47,395 nt of DNA from Fibrobacterota bacterium (GCA_029557215.1 JAKPQQ010000103.1:1-47395); one strand, 5' to 3'. Counted from the first letter of the stretch, positions 9,098 through 18,734 are shown. Program-made: numbers and translations. The notes: generated by a model not told the origin, from the letters alone.

Positions 9098-12000
9098 TCA
9101 GTTGGGCAGATAGATCCGCTTCATGCCTGCCGCATCGTCCGTGGTACCGTCTCCGTACCTTCCATTGTTGTAGCCGGAGGCCCAGAGGGCTCCATTGCTC
9201 TTGATGTAAAGGTTCGTGGCGCCATCCGTCGCGAAGTCGCGAATCTGGTTGGAAACCAACGTCCAATCCGTAGCTGGCGAACCGCCATTTCCCAAGTGGT
9301 ACAACCAGCCGTGATTTTCCAATGCATACAGGGAACGACCAGCCGGGATCGCTTTCACGACGTCAGTCCGAATCGAAGTCCAAACCGGCCCAGATGTGGT
9401 GGTAATCAACTGCATCAGCTCGCCAGTAGACTTCAACAAAGTGTTTTGCTCAGGATAGCTGCCCTGGAAAAAATCAGCCCATGCAGCCGTCGAAGTATAG
9501 CCCGCCCCAGGAACCTGGGTCGGTAATGACGGATCAGTCTGGGTCACGCCGATGTTGCGCCCGCAACCGTAGGCGCTCCCGGAATTCGTCACGTAGAAAG
9601 TTCTGCAGTACGACGAACCTTTCGCTGACATGCAACCGACACCGACATCCTTGACACCGCTCGCGACGAGCTTCGGCGAGGCAACGTCCGACATGTCGCC
9701 AGTGCATAACTGCCCGTTGCGATTCTGCCCCATCACGAACAGCCCACCCTTCGAGTCCACAAGCATGGCCGAGGGCTCTGCACCTGCCGAGATCTTCACG
9801 ATGCCCGATGCAATGGGATTCATGCTGGTGGACGTGCTTCCGTAGCGGCCGCCATAGGACATGACATCGCCTGCGGTCGTCAGGATCAATCCGTTCGAAA
9901 CCGACTTGACCCCTTCCAGGATCTTCTCGAAGCTGTTTCTGTCGTTTACGGATCCATCCGCAAGACTCGCGGCCCTTCCGGTGGTCCAAAGCGAGCCATC
10001 CGCACGGACAACCTTGCTTCCGCCTTCACCCACGTACACCATGATCGGAATGTTCGCGTTGAACTTGCCCGTGACCACGTCGCTGCTGCTCCAACCGGCC
10101 TTGCTCGCGACCACCTTCAGGGTCCGAATGGAATCGACATCGATTCCGGAGGTAGTGGAAGCGGACACGCCTGCGATCGGAGTCGATCCATCGGTGGTGT
10201 AGTAGAACGTTGCTCCCGCAGTGGGAGATGTCAGCTTGACCGTGAAAATCGAATCCGTCGTGGTCCCCGATGCGACGGAAAAGACCGGAGGATCGGCCTT
10301 CAAGGTGAAGACCCGGCTCAGGACCGCGGTGGGATTGTGCCCGGTAGCTGTGGCCATCACCTTGAGCGTGCGGCTCTGGCTAATGAGGATGGTCCCCCCG
10401 AGCGAATAGGTAAGGCCATTGGTCGGGCTCGGATTGCTTCCGTCGACCGTGTATTTCACCACCGCGTCGGGCACCGAAGAAGAGATGGACACGTGAAGGA
10501 CCGAATCATGCGTTCCCTCGGGGTGCGAGAAGGTCAGCACCGGGCTCGCCCCCAGAACCCTGGTGACCACCACGGTGTCGAACGTGACATTTCCTGCGCT
10601 GTCGCTCGCCTCCAGGACCACCTTGGTCTCTCCCATGGGCAGGTTCGACAAGGTGAGGCTGTACACCCCGTCGCTTCCCGTCACGACGTTCCGGTCGATG
10701 CGGACGGTTTCCAATTTACGGTCGTCCGTGACGGTCCAGCCGATCTTCAGGGTTGCCGCGGGGTCGTCGATGGTGATGTTCTTCTTCAGGCCTTCCAGCA
10801 GGAGTGCGACAGGAGGCGTCGAATCTTCGGGAACGGGGCCACCCGACGGGGGCTTGCGAGTGACTCGCACGGTTTGGCGAGAAACGTTCCCGAGCGAATC
10901 GAACGCGGCGATTTCCACCGCGGTGGCGGCCCCGGAGGTGTCCAGAACCACGCTCCGATGCCAATTCCCGTCCGAATTCTTGCTGGCGGCCCCTCCTCCG
11001 ATGACCACCGAATCGACTCCCGACGGATCCATCGCGGACACGATCACGTCGTAGCGCTCCACCACATGCTCGACGGTCGTGTCGGAAACCGGCGAAACGA
11101 GGCCGACAACCGGCCCTTGTTCGTCCTTGGGCTCCGTCGGATCCGCAGGCTTGGTTTCACGACGCACCGTCAAGGAAGTGTCGGCCAGGTTGGCCTTGCC
11201 GTCGCGAACCAGTACGGAAATCGCATGGTCGGCTCCCGTGGCGGGAACCTCGACTTCCAGCACCCAGGTGGTGTCGGACTTCGCTGCCGGGCGCCCCCCG
11301 ATCCAAACGGAATCGATCCCGGAGGCGTCCTTCGCGACGATCCGTACCAGGAGCATGGGCTGGGAGTAGGGCAGAATTCGTCCAGAAGAAGGCTCCAGGA
11401 TCGAGACCTTCGGAGGAGCCGCGTCCACGGTGGCGGGCAGGCGCACCACCTCGACCACTGCCGCCGAGCGGTTCCCCTTGGTGTCGCGCGCGTGGACCTC
11501 GATTCCCCGCGGCATCCCAGTGGCCGACACCTCGACGTCTTCGATCACCCAAAAGCTGTCGGATTTCGAGGCGAGTCGTCCATCGATCCAGACCGAATCG
11601 ACGCCGGACGCGTCCGTCGCACGGACCTTCACCCTGGTCGTGGGCTGGTCGAAGGAAAGAACCTTGCCGTTGGTCGGTTCTAGAATGGAGACCAAGGGGG
11701 GCGTTTTGTCCGTGGGAGGCGGAAAGACCTTCGATGTATCCGAAACGACGCCCGACACGACGAGGATCCGGATCTGGATCCGAATCGCGGCAGAATCCAT
11801 GCCGGCCTTCACCGCGCCAGCGACGGCTTCGGCGAACGGGGCTCCTTGGGCCACGATTTCCAAGGCCACCAGCCTGGACACCTTCGCGGTATCCAACCCC
11901 TTCGGCGCCCCCGCCGGATGGGGAGTCCCGTCGAAGAGTGAATCGCGCTCCACCAGCGCCTTGGCGTAGGCGGCGGCAAAGCTGTCGGGGTCGGGGTCGG

Positions 12001-12406
12001 CGCCAAGTTCGGCAAGCAAGGCGACCGCGACCTTGTTTTCGCTCTTGCTCTTGTAGACCATTCCCGAGGTATAGGTGAGCGTCAGATAGTTGACTCCCGC
12101 CTTCCACAAGTCCAGGTAGACGGAATCCTGTGGAGCCGAAGCCATCTTCACTTCGACATCGACCGTGTTCCCGTGGATCGATCGGATGGATGCAACGCCT
12201 TGGCTCCCGCCCTTGACGCGCCATTCGACCGAAGTCGGCTGTTTCCCCGGTTCGGCATCGAGTTGGATCGAATAGGTCTTTTCTCTCGATTCTGGCTCGT
12301 TCGAAACGGATTGGCAGGACCAGAAGACCCCGGAACAGATCGTTAGACCTATTGCGCCCAAGTTGGACCATGTTCGACGACGAAGGCGCTTGGCTAAAGG
12401 GGTCAT
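9098..12406 (-). CDS. Giant surface lipoprotein-like protein with Ig-like and RCC1-like repeats
   Basis: 1102 aa from ATG 12406; an upstream in-frame TTG would add 14 residues. The N-terminus has a basic stretch, a hydrophobic segment and GVFWSC, an atypical lipobox candidate. About residues 240-620 hold four Ig/cadherin-like repeats beginning PPxVxxLEPxxG and containing DASGVDSVWIxGRxAxKSD; each ends in a DTKGN/DSLGN-type turn. About residues 640-800 hold two chitobiase C-terminal-like repeats (VVKYTVDGSNPSPTNG and ATFYYTTDGSTP). The last ~300 residues have RCC1-like blades: GLFVMGQNRNGQLCTGD and GALWASGYNNGRYGDGT. No catalytic motif is visible. It is probably a surface adhesin or scaffold. 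It is divergent from the first GH5 gene. Confidence 0.8.
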   Translation of the reverse strand: MTPLAKRLRRRTWSNLGAIGLTICSGVFWSCQSVSNEPESREKTYSIQLDAEPGKQPTSVEWRVKGGSQGVASIRSIHGNTVDVEVKMASAPQDSVYLDLWKAGVNYLTLTYTSGMVYKSKSENKVAVALLAELGADPDPDSFAAAYAKALVERDSLFDGTPHPAGAPKGLDTAKVSRLVALEIVAQGAPFAEAVAGAVKAGMDSAAIRIQIRILVVSGVVSDTSKVFPPPTDKTPPLVSILEPTNGKVLSFDQPTTRVKVRATDASGVDSVWIDGRLASKSDSFWVIEDVEVSATGMPRGIEVHARDTKGNRSAAVVEVVRLPATVDAAPPKVSILEPSSGRILPYSQPMLLVRIVAKDASGIDSVWIGGRPAAKSDTTWVLEVEVPATGADHAISVLVRDGKANLADTSLTVRRETKPADPTEPKDEQGPVVGLVSPVSDTTVEHVVERYDVIVSAMDPSGVDSVVIGGGAASKNSDGNWHRSVVLDTSGAATAVEIAAFDSLGNVSRQTVRVTRKPPSGGPVPEDSTPPVALLLEGLKKNITIDDPAATLKIGWTVTDDRKLETVRIDRNVVTGSDGVYSLTLSNLPMGETKVVLEASDSAGNVTFDTVVVTRVLGASPVLTFSHPEGTHDSVLHVSISSSVPDAVVKYTVDGSNPSPTNGLTYSLGGTILISQSRTLKVMATATGHNPTAVLSRVFTLKADPPVFSVASGTTTDSIFTVKLTSPTAGATFYYTTDGSTPIAGVSASTTSGIDVDSIRTLKVVASKAGWSSSDVVTGKFNANIPIMVYVGEGGSKVVRADGSLWTTGRAASLADGSVNDRNSFEKILEGVKSVSNGLILTTAGDVMSYGGRYGSTSTSMNPIASGIVKISAGAEPSAMLVDSKGGLFVMGQNRNGQLCTGDMSDVASPKLVASGVKDVGVGCMSAKGSSYCRTFYVTNSGSAYGCGRNIGVTQTDPSLPTQVPGAGYTSTAAWADFFQGSYPEQNTLLKSTGELMQLITTTSGPVWTSIRTDVVKAIPAGRSLYALENHGWLYHLGNGGSPATDWTLVSNQIRDFATDGATNLYIKSNGALWASGYNNGRYGDGTTDDAAGMKRIYLPN

Positions 12407-12765
12407 GAGAGGAGTCGACCTTTCGAGGAGTAAAGGGGGAGGCTCCAACGAGCCGACTTCGAAAGGTACTCATCCCGCCCCAGCCCCTCAAAAACAGAAG
12501 CGCCCCCCGGAAAACTTGTCAGCCGAAAACGCCCACCCAACAGAATTCTGCGAGGTGGATCCCACACCAGCGACCAACACGCACAGACTTGGCAGCCTTC
12601 CACTCTGGGGGGGATTCCACGGCAAACGAAAAACGACACCGCGAACGCTTTGGATTCTACAGCATCCAAAACCGCAACCTTTTTCCGTCATTGCGCGACA
12701 TATTCCGGAGCACACACCCGACGTCACGGATGTCTCCGTGGCCACAATCGTAATGGAGTACGCCT
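12407..12765. promoter_or_regulatory. 359-bp divergent control region upstream of first GH5 gene
   Basis: No gene fits here. The region separates the RCC1-repeat gene (minus) from the first GH5 gene (plus). Visible items are TGCGCGACA at 12692-12700, which recurs at nearly the same distance upstream of the second GH5 gene (14589-14597); a perfect 6-bp hairpin CACGGA-TGTC-TCCGTG at 12725-12740; and the GH5 ribosome-binding site GGAG at 12755-12758. No convincing -35/-10 pair was found. Confidence 0.4.
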
Positions 12766-14430
12766 ATGCGTCGCGCCCTTCGCGCTGGCTTGTTCGTTGT
12801 CGTTGCCTTGGCTGGAATCGCGCAGGCCGGAATCGTCTCTTCCCACGGCGCCCTCAAGGTCAAAGGAAACAAGATCGTCAACGCCGCGGGAAACCCCATC
12901 CAGGTGGCCGGCATGAGCCTCTTCTGGAGCGGCTGGATGAGCAAGTATTGGAACACGGGCGTGGTGAACACCCTGGCCAAGGACTGGAACTCGTCCCTGA
13001 TTCGCGCCGCCATGGGCGTCGAGGGAACGGGAATGTACCTGGTCGCCCGCGAAACGAACAAACAGATGGTCAAGACCATCGTCGATGCCGCCATCGCCAA
13101 TGACATCTACGTGATCATCGACTGGCACGACCACGACGCGGTCGCCCATTCCTCCGACGCGGTGGCGTTCTTCGACGAGATGTCCAGGCTCTACGGGAAA
13201 AACCCGCACGTGATCTTCGAAATCTTCAACGAACCGCTCAAGGTTTCCTGGAGCAGCATCAAGAACTATGCCCAGACGGTGACAGCCGCCATCCGGAAGA
13301 ACTCCGACAACCTGATCCTGGTGGGCACGCCCAACTGGTCCCAGGACGTGGATGCGGCCGCGAACGATCCTGTCGCCGATCCCAATACCGCCTACGTCCT
13401 TCACTTCTATGCCGGTACCCACGGCGCCTCGCTGCGTTCCAAAGCCGATGCGGCCTTGAACAAAGGGGTGGCCCTATTCATTTCGGAATGGGGGACCTCC
13501 GTCGCCAACGGCGGAACAACCGGGACCCCACCCGTCAGCGACAACACGGTCTACACATCGCAATCCGACACCTGGCTCGCCTGGGCGAAGGAACGCGGGC
13601 TGAGCTGGGCCAACTGGTCCATCGCAGACAAGAATGAAAGCTCCGCGGCACTCAAGCCAGGAGCACCTTCCAACGGAGGCTGGAACGACGGGCACCTCTC
13701 GCCTGCAGGGATCTACGTCCGTGGCAAGATCCGCGAAGTGACCGCCGCGCTCGGGACCGGAACCACCCCACCACCTCCTCCTCCACCGCCGCCCCAAGTG
13801 GACACGCTCAACCTACCTGGCCAAATCGAAGCGGAAAAGGCTTCCACACTCTCTTCAGGAATCCAGATCGAATCCACCACCGACGCGGGCGGTGGATCGG
13901 CCCTCGGGTACACCAGCAATGGGTCGGCCGAATACACCGTGAAGATCGACAAGACCGGCAGCTACACCCTGCGCGCCCGGGTGGCCACCGCCGAATCGGG
14001 AACCATGACCTTCAAGCTCAACAACAACCAAGTCGCCACGATCTCGGTCGGAAACACCGGCGGATGGCAGTCCTGGCAGACCAAGGAGACCCAGATCCAG
14101 CTCAACAACACCGGACTCGCGAAATTGCAGGTCCAGTGGAACGGAGCCGTGAACCTGAACTGGCTGGAAGTCGCCTCGGGGACGGCGGTCGTCCCGAAAT
14201 CGGTTTCCGAGAAAAGGCTTCGCGTCGTTTCCAGCCCGCAAGGCTGGCGCGTCGATCTTCCGCAAGGCGCGCGTGAAATGGTCGTGACCGACCTGCATGG
14301 CCGGATCCTGCTGCGCGAAACCGTGAGCGGCATGCAGGAAGCCCGGATCCCGGGATCGGCCAGCACCCGCATGGTTCGGATCGATGGCGTCCACGGGACC
14401 CACTCGACCTTGGTCGCCCCGGGGCGCTGA
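12766..14430 (+). CDS. GH5 endoglucanase-type enzyme with CBM6-like module
   Basis: 554 aa. The Sec signal MRRALRAGLFVVVALAGIAQA is followed by a GH5 barrel (about 22-328, subfamily 2-like). Acid/base Glu156 lies in FEIFNEP, nucleophile Glu241 in ISEWGTS; HFYAGTHG (213-220) and WANWS line the cleft. A nine-proline linker (335-343) leads to a CBM6/35-like beta-sandwich (about 348-470; GQIEAEKAS...GYTSNGSAEYTV...WQSWQT...LNWLEVASG), then a ~70-residue C-terminal domain (VVTDLHGRILLRE...) shared with the two following enzymes. It should cleave beta-1,4-glucans outside the cell, with the CBM adding sugar binding. It is the only one of the three with a CBM. ATG with GGAG 7 nt upstream; its own terminator follows. 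Confidence 0.92.
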   Translation: MRRALRAGLFVVVALAGIAQAGIVSSHGALKVKGNKIVNAAGNPIQVAGMSLFWSGWMSKYWNTGVVNTLAKDWNSSLIRAAMGVEGTGMYLVARETNKQMVKTIVDAAIANDIYVIIDWHDHDAVAHSSDAVAFFDEMSRLYGKNPHVIFEIFNEPLKVSWSSIKNYAQTVTAAIRKNSDNLILVGTPNWSQDVDAAANDPVADPNTAYVLHFYAGTHGASLRSKADAALNKGVALFISEWGTSVANGGTTGTPPVSDNTVYTSQSDTWLAWAKERGLSWANWSIADKNESSAALKPGAPSNGGWNDGHLSPAGIYVRGKIREVTAALGTGTTPPPPPPPPPQVDTLNLPGQIEAEKASTLSSGIQIESTTDAGGGSALGYTSNGSAEYTVKIDKTGSYTLRARVATAESGTMTFKLNNNQVATISVGNTGGWQSWQTKETQIQLNNTGLAKLQVQWNGAVNLNWLEVASGTAVVPKSVSEKRLRVVSSPQGWRVDLPQGAREMVVTDLHGRILLRETVSGMQEARIPGSASTRMVRIDGVHGTHSTLVAPGR

Positions 14431-14474
14431 ACAAGGGCTGCGTCGCAGCCACCAGATCCAATCCCCCCGATCTG

Positions 14475-14499
14475 AACGCCTCCCTTTGGAGGCGTTTTT
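14475..14499 (+). terminator. Rho-independent terminator after first GH5 gene
   Basis: A perfect 9-bp stem, AACGCCTCC (14475-14483) with GGAGGCGTT (14488-14496), closes a CTTT loop; five Ts run from 14495 to 14499. It lies 45 bp after the stop codon, so the first GH5 gene is probably its own transcription unit. Confidence 0.9.
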
Positions 14500-14664
14500 G
14501 ATCTGGCTGGTTTCCGGAACATCCTCGCTCCTGGATGCCACCCATGAAAGCGGAAAACCGCCCCAGGACTCGAACCCGACGCTCGGAATGCGCGACAAAC
14601 AGCACAAGTCACCTGCGATGCTGTCGCCTGCGGGCCAGAATCGCTCTCCAGAAGGGTTTCCACC

Positions 14665-15930
14665 ATGCGTCGTGCCATTCGAACCTGTCTCCTGTCGCTG
14701 CTGGCGATCGCAGGCGTCTCCCAAGCCGGCATCGTGTCCAGCCACGGTGCGCTGAAGGTCAAGGACAGCCTGATCGTCAACGCTTCGGGCGAGCCGATCC
14801 AGCTTGCCGGCATGAGCATGTTCTGGTCGGGCTGGATGTCCGGATTCTATCGCACTTCGGTGGTCAACACCCTGGCCCGCGACTGGAAATCCTCCATCAT
14901 CCGCGCCGCGATGGGTGTGGAAGGCTCGAGCAACTACCTCATGAGTCCCGATGCGAACAAGAAGTCCGTGAACACGATCGTCAACGGCGCCATCGCCAAC
15001 GACATCTACGTCATCATCGACTGGCACGACCACAACGCGAACATCAACATCGCCGAAGCCAAGGCCTTCTTTTCGGAAATGGCCCAGCTCTACAAGAACA
15101 CCCCCAACGTGATCTGGGAGATCTGGAACGAACCCGACAACAAAAGCGGTTCCGTGAGCGGACGCGACAGCTGGAGCCGCGACATCCGCCCGTACGCGGA
15201 AGAAGTCATCGCGGAAATCCGCAAGTATTCGTCCAATCTCGTGATCGTAGGAACCCCCAACTGGTCTCAGGATGTGGATAGCGCCGCGAAAAACCCGGTG
15301 ACCGACACCAACACGGCCTACGCGTTGCACTTCTACGCGGGCTCCCACTCCGGCGCGTTCCGGACCAAGGCCAACAACGCCATGAGAAACGGCGCCGCGG
15401 TCTTCATCACCGAATGGGGAACATCGATGGCCAACGGTGGAACAACCGGAAACCCTCCCGTGAACGACAACTACATCGACACTCTGGAATCCAACGACTG
15501 GCTGGACTGGGCAAAGGAAAGAAACATCAGCTGGTGCAACTGGTCGGTGTCGAACAAGGACGAATCGTCGGCGGCGCTCAAGCCTGGAGCCTCCTACAAT
15601 GGCGGTTGGCCCGATTCGATGCTCACTCCGTCGGGGCTTTACGTTCGCCGCAAGATCCGCGAAGTGACCGAACGCATTCCGGTGAGCGTCGCGCCACGGT
15701 CGCGTTCGATCGGGCCCGCGCGAGTGATGGCCACCACCCAGGGATGGCGCGTCCAGCTTCCCAAGAACGCCACGGAAGTCCGGGTCTCCGACCTCCAGGG
15801 CCGCATTCTTTCTCGCCACCAGGTTCCGGGTCGCACCGAACTCCTGCTCCCTTCGTCGAGCACGCCCATGTTCGTGCTGGTGGAATCGCCCGAAGGACTC
15901 CGCTCCACGCTGGTCACTCCAGCACGCTGA
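14665..15930 (+). CDS. GH5 endoglucanase-type enzyme, no CBM
   Basis: 421 aa, with ATG 14665 preceded by AGAAGGG. The Sec signal MRRAIRTCLLSLLAIAGVSQA is followed by the GH5 barrel (about 22-335). Acid/base Glu156 is in WEIWNEP and nucleophile Glu250 in ITEWGTS; HFYAGSHSG and WCNWS are also present. The C-terminal ~70 residues (QGWRVQLPKNATEVRVSDLQGRIL...) resemble the terminal domain of its two neighbours and probably direct secretion. The proline linker and carbohydrate-binding module of the first enzyme are absent. Near-identical stretches such as GIVSSHGALKVK and ANDIYVIIDWHDH show recent tandem duplication. Extracellular cellulase or beta-glucanase activity is expected; the exact substrate is not readable. 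Confidence 0.92.
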   Translation: MRRAIRTCLLSLLAIAGVSQAGIVSSHGALKVKDSLIVNASGEPIQLAGMSMFWSGWMSGFYRTSVVNTLARDWKSSIIRAAMGVEGSSNYLMSPDANKKSVNTIVNGAIANDIYVIIDWHDHNANINIAEAKAFFSEMAQLYKNTPNVIWEIWNEPDNKSGSVSGRDSWSRDIRPYAEEVIAEIRKYSSNLVIVGTPNWSQDVDSAAKNPVTDTNTAYALHFYAGSHSGAFRTKANNAMRNGAAVFITEWGTSMANGGTTGNPPVNDNYIDTLESNDWLDWAKERNISWCNWSVSNKDESSAALKPGASYNGGWPDSMLTPSGLYVRRKIREVTERIPVSVAPRSRSIGPARVMATTQGWRVQLPKNATEVRVSDLQGRILSRHQVPGRTELLLPSSSTPMFVLVESPEGLRSTLVTPAR

Positions 15931-15953
15931 GCTTCGCGGTCATCGAATCCTGG

Positions 15954-15980
15954 AAGGCGGCCTCGCAGGTCGCCTTTTTT
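15954..15980 (+). terminator. Rho-independent terminator after second GH5 gene
   Basis: AAGGCGGCC (15954-15962) pairs with GGTCGCCTT (15968-15976), 9 bp with one G-T wobble, around the 5-nt loop TCGCA, followed by a T-run to 15980. It starts 24 bp after the stop codon. Confidence 0.88.
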
Positions 15981-16186
15981 GTTTTTGCGCAAATGAGAAA
16001 CACTTTCTTGGCCGTTCCAACCGTTTTCCTGTGGACAAGTCGTCCCCGGGCAGCGAAACCACCCGCGCCATACACCTGAACCTTACCCCGGAAGAATCCT
16101 ACTCAGATTCAACAGAAGAACCGCCGGCTCATTCCCGACCCGGCAACCTCAGACCACCCATGAGCCATCATGCCGGGAGACACGCC

Positions 16187-17464
16187 ATGAAACGTGCCAC
16201 AGCCATCAGCCTCGGGCTCGCCGCTCTGCTGGGAGCCAACGCGCACAGCGCGACCATCGTCGAAACCCACGGAGCCATGAGGGTCGCCGGCAACCAGATC
16301 GTGAACAAGGACAGCATCCCGTTCCAGGTGGCCGGCATGAGCTTCTTCTGGTCGGCCTGGATGAGCAAGTACTGGAACACCGATGTCGTGAACACGCTGG
16401 TCACCGACTGGAACTGCGGGCTGGTGCGCGCCGCCATGGGGATCGAAGGCACCGGCATGTATCTGCTGGCTCCCGCCGCCAACAAGGCCATGGTCAAGAC
16501 GGTCGTCGACGCCGCCATCGCCAAGGGCGTGTACGTGATCATCGACTGGCACGACCACAGCGCCAATCTGCACGTGGACGAAGCCAAGGCGTTCTTCGAT
16601 GAAATGGCCCAGCTCTACAAGAACACCCCCAACGTGATCTGGGAGATCTGGAACGAACCCGACAACAAGGATGGCACAGGCACCAACGGCAGGGACGACT
16701 GGGCCAAGGACATCAAGCCCTACGCGGAACAGATCATCCCCGTGATCCGCAAACACAGCCAGAACCTGATCGTGGTGGGCACACCCACCTGGTCGCAGGA
16801 CGTGGACATCGCCGCCCGGGATCCCATCACCAGCTACGACAACATCGCATACACCCTGCATTTCTACGCAGGCACGCACGGCGACGCCCTGATCCGGAAG
16901 GCCAACGCGGCCAGGGCAGCTGGCGTTGCGCTGTTCATCACCGAGTGGGGCACTTCCGTGGCCAACGGCGGCACCACCGGCACCCCACCGGTCAACGACA
17001 ACAAGGTGTGGGAGGTGTACTCGGATGTCTGGCTCGACTGGGCCAAGCAAGCCAAGATCAGCTGGGCCAACTGGTCGTTGGCCGACAAGGACGAATCCTC
17101 CGCGGCGCTCAAGCCCGGAGCCCCCGGCAACGGGAACTGGACCGACGCGAACCTGTCCAAGTCGGGGCTGTACGTTCGCCGGAAGATCCGCGAAGTCGCG
17201 ACCTACGAATTCACCGGCGTGGCTCCGCGTCGGACCACGCTGACCGGATTCTCCGCCCGCTCGATCGCCGGCGATCTGCGGGTTTCCTTGCCCGCCCAGG
17301 CCTCGGAGCTTCTGGTCCGCGACCTGAACGGACGCACCCTGGCACGACACGTCTTGTCTGGCGAAAAGGAGCTGAATCTGCAGGCCCCGCAGGAGGGCGT
17401 CGTGCTGGTCCAGGTGGTCGCGGCATCGGGAACCCAGGCGATCCCGGTGGCCGTCGCGCGCTGA
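16187..17464 (+). CDS. GH5 endoglucanase-type enzyme, no CBM
   Basis: 425 aa from ATG 16187, chosen because it opens a Sec signal (MKRATAISLGLAALLGANAHS) and GGGAGA lies just upstream; in-frame codons back to 16031 lack both. The GH5 barrel spans about 22-338 with Glu157 in WEIWNEP as acid/base and Glu253 in ITEWGTS as nucleophile, plus HFYAGTHG and WANWS. The C-terminal ~70 residues (LRVSLPAQASELLVRDLNGRTLARHVLSG) match the shared terminal domain but are the most diverged of the three, as is the signal peptide. It is closer to the second enzyme in the acid/base region (TPNVIWEIWNEPDNK). Secreted beta-glucanase. Confidence 0.92.
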   Translation: MKRATAISLGLAALLGANAHSATIVETHGAMRVAGNQIVNKDSIPFQVAGMSFFWSAWMSKYWNTDVVNTLVTDWNCGLVRAAMGIEGTGMYLLAPAANKAMVKTVVDAAIAKGVYVIIDWHDHSANLHVDEAKAFFDEMAQLYKNTPNVIWEIWNEPDNKDGTGTNGRDDWAKDIKPYAEQIIPVIRKHSQNLIVVGTPTWSQDVDIAARDPITSYDNIAYTLHFYAGTHGDALIRKANAARAAGVALFITEWGTSVANGGTTGTPPVNDNKVWEVYSDVWLDWAKQAKISWANWSLADKDESSAALKPGAPGNGNWTDANLSKSGLYVRRKIREVATYEFTGVAPRRTTLTGFSARSIAGDLRVSLPAQASELLVRDLNGRTLARHVLSGEKELNLQAPQEGVVLVQVVAASGTQAIPVAVAR

Positions 17465-17491
17465 CCCTCCCGCGCTCCCGGAACCCACGAC

Positions 17492-17519
17492 CGGCCCGGC
17501 AACACGCCCGGGCCGTTTT
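17492..17519 (+). terminator. Rho-independent terminator after third GH5 gene
   Basis: CGGCCCGG (17492-17499) pairs with CCGGGCCG (17508-17515) around an 8-nt loop, then TTTT. It sits between the convergent third GH5 gene and argD. No T-run follows on the minus strand, so it serves the plus strand. Confidence 0.8.
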
Positions 17520-17552
17520 CGTTGGTGCCGCGCAAGAAGCGCCGGCGACGCG

Positions 17553-18734
17553 TCAGATCCTGGCGGCCACCTTGCGCAGACCTTCGACGGCCAGGTCGGC
17601 CTGTTCCGCGGTCAACACCAGCGGAGGCAACAACCGCAGCACAGCACCTGCCCGGTACACGATCAATCCTTCTTCCCGCGCGGCATCGATGATGGCGCCT
17701 GGATCGCAGGACACCTCGATGCCGATGAGCATTCCCCGGCCGCGCAGGGCGCCGAACGGCCCGATCCCGTTCAACGAGGCCAGCCCCTCGCGCAGATGCT
17801 TGGCCACCGCGTTCACCCCGTCCAGGAATCCCGGGCGCGCCAGGCGATCGAGCACGACCAGACCGGCGGCCACCGCCACGGGATTGCCTCCGAACGTGGT
17901 CCCGTGGTCGCCCGGCTTCAGGCAATCGGCGATGCGTTGCTTCAGCAGGACCGCCCCCAAGGGCAATCCACCTCCCAGCGGCTTGGCCAGGGAGATCAGG
18001 TCGGGCTCCAACCCGGTGCCCTGGAACCCGAACCAGTTCCCCGTGCGGCCCAGGCCGGTCTGGATCTCGTCGCAGACCAGCAGGAATCCGTGCTTGGCCT
18101 TGAGTTCCATGAGCGTCTTGACGAATTCCGGCGACGGCTCGATCACGCCGCCTTCGGCCAGGATGGGCTCCAGGATCACGCCCGCGGTGTGGGCTCCGAT
18201 GTTTTCCAGCAGCGATTCGGGGGTCAGGTCGGCCCAGACGAACCCAGGCAGCATGGGGCCGAACCCGGCCTGGATCTTCTCCTGCCCGGTAGCGGCCATG
18301 GCCCCGAAGGTGCGCCCGTGGAACGAACTGCGGAACGACACGATCTCGTGGCGCCAGGCCGATCCGTTCCCGTGCCAGAATTTGCGCACGAACTTGATCG
18401 CGCCCTCGTTGGCTTCGGTGCCCGAGTTGCAGAAGAACGCCTTGTCCATGCCCGAACGCTCGCACAGGATGCGGGCCATGCGGCCGTGCAGCTCGGTGAA
18501 GTAGAGATTGGATGCGTGCGCGATGCGGGATGCCTGTTCGTGGATGGCGGCCACCACCGCCGGATCGGCATGTCCCAGCGCGTTCACCGCGATGCCGGAG
18601 GTCAGGTCCAGATAGCGCTTGCCGTCCAGATCCCACATCCAAGCGCCCTCGCCGTGCGAAAGGTGCAACGGCTGGCGCGCGTAGGTGCCCAGCACCCAGC
18701 GTGCGTCGTTTTCGCGGATCTGTTCCGGCGTCAT
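17553..18734 (-). CDS. argD: Acetylornithine aminotransferase
   Basis: 393 aa from ATG 18734 with GGAGG 9 nt upstream. It is a class-III PLP aminotransferase that converts N-acetylglutamate semialdehyde to N-acetylornithine in arginine synthesis, and often succinyl-diaminopimelate too. The phosphate-binding FCNSGTEANEGAIK (101-114), the cofactor Asp222 in CDEIQTG, and the Schiff-base lysine Lys251 in LISLAKPLGGG are all present. Length and N-terminus (ARWVLGTYARQPL) match ArgD better than other class-III enzymes. It is convergent with the third GH5 gene and separated from rng by two terminator-like hairpins, so it is transcribed alone. Confidence 0.93.
   Translation of the reverse strand: MTPEQIRENDARWVLGTYARQPLHLSHGEGAWMWDLDGKRYLDLTSGIAVNALGHADPAVVAAIHEQASRIAHASNLYFTELHGRMARILCERSGMDKAFFCNSGTEANEGAIKFVRKFWHGNGSAWRHEIVSFRSSFHGRTFGAMAATGQEKIQAGFGPMLPGFVWADLTPESLLENIGAHTAGVILEPILAEGGVIEPSPEFVKTLMELKAKHGFLLVCDEIQTGLGRTGNWFGFQGTGLEPDLISLAKPLGGGLPLGAVLLKQRIADCLKPGDHGTTFGGNPVAVAAGLVVLDRLARPGFLDGVNAVAKHLREGLASLNGIGPFGALRGRGMLIGIEVSCDPGAIIDAAREEGLIVYRAGAVLRLLPPLVLTAEQADLAVEGLRKVAARI

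Noticed and set aside
13855..15819. 654-codon open frame on the minus strand across the GH5 genes
   Set aside because: Antisense shadow of two strongly supported GH5 genes; the protein is Arg/Gly/Val-rich without any recognisable domain.
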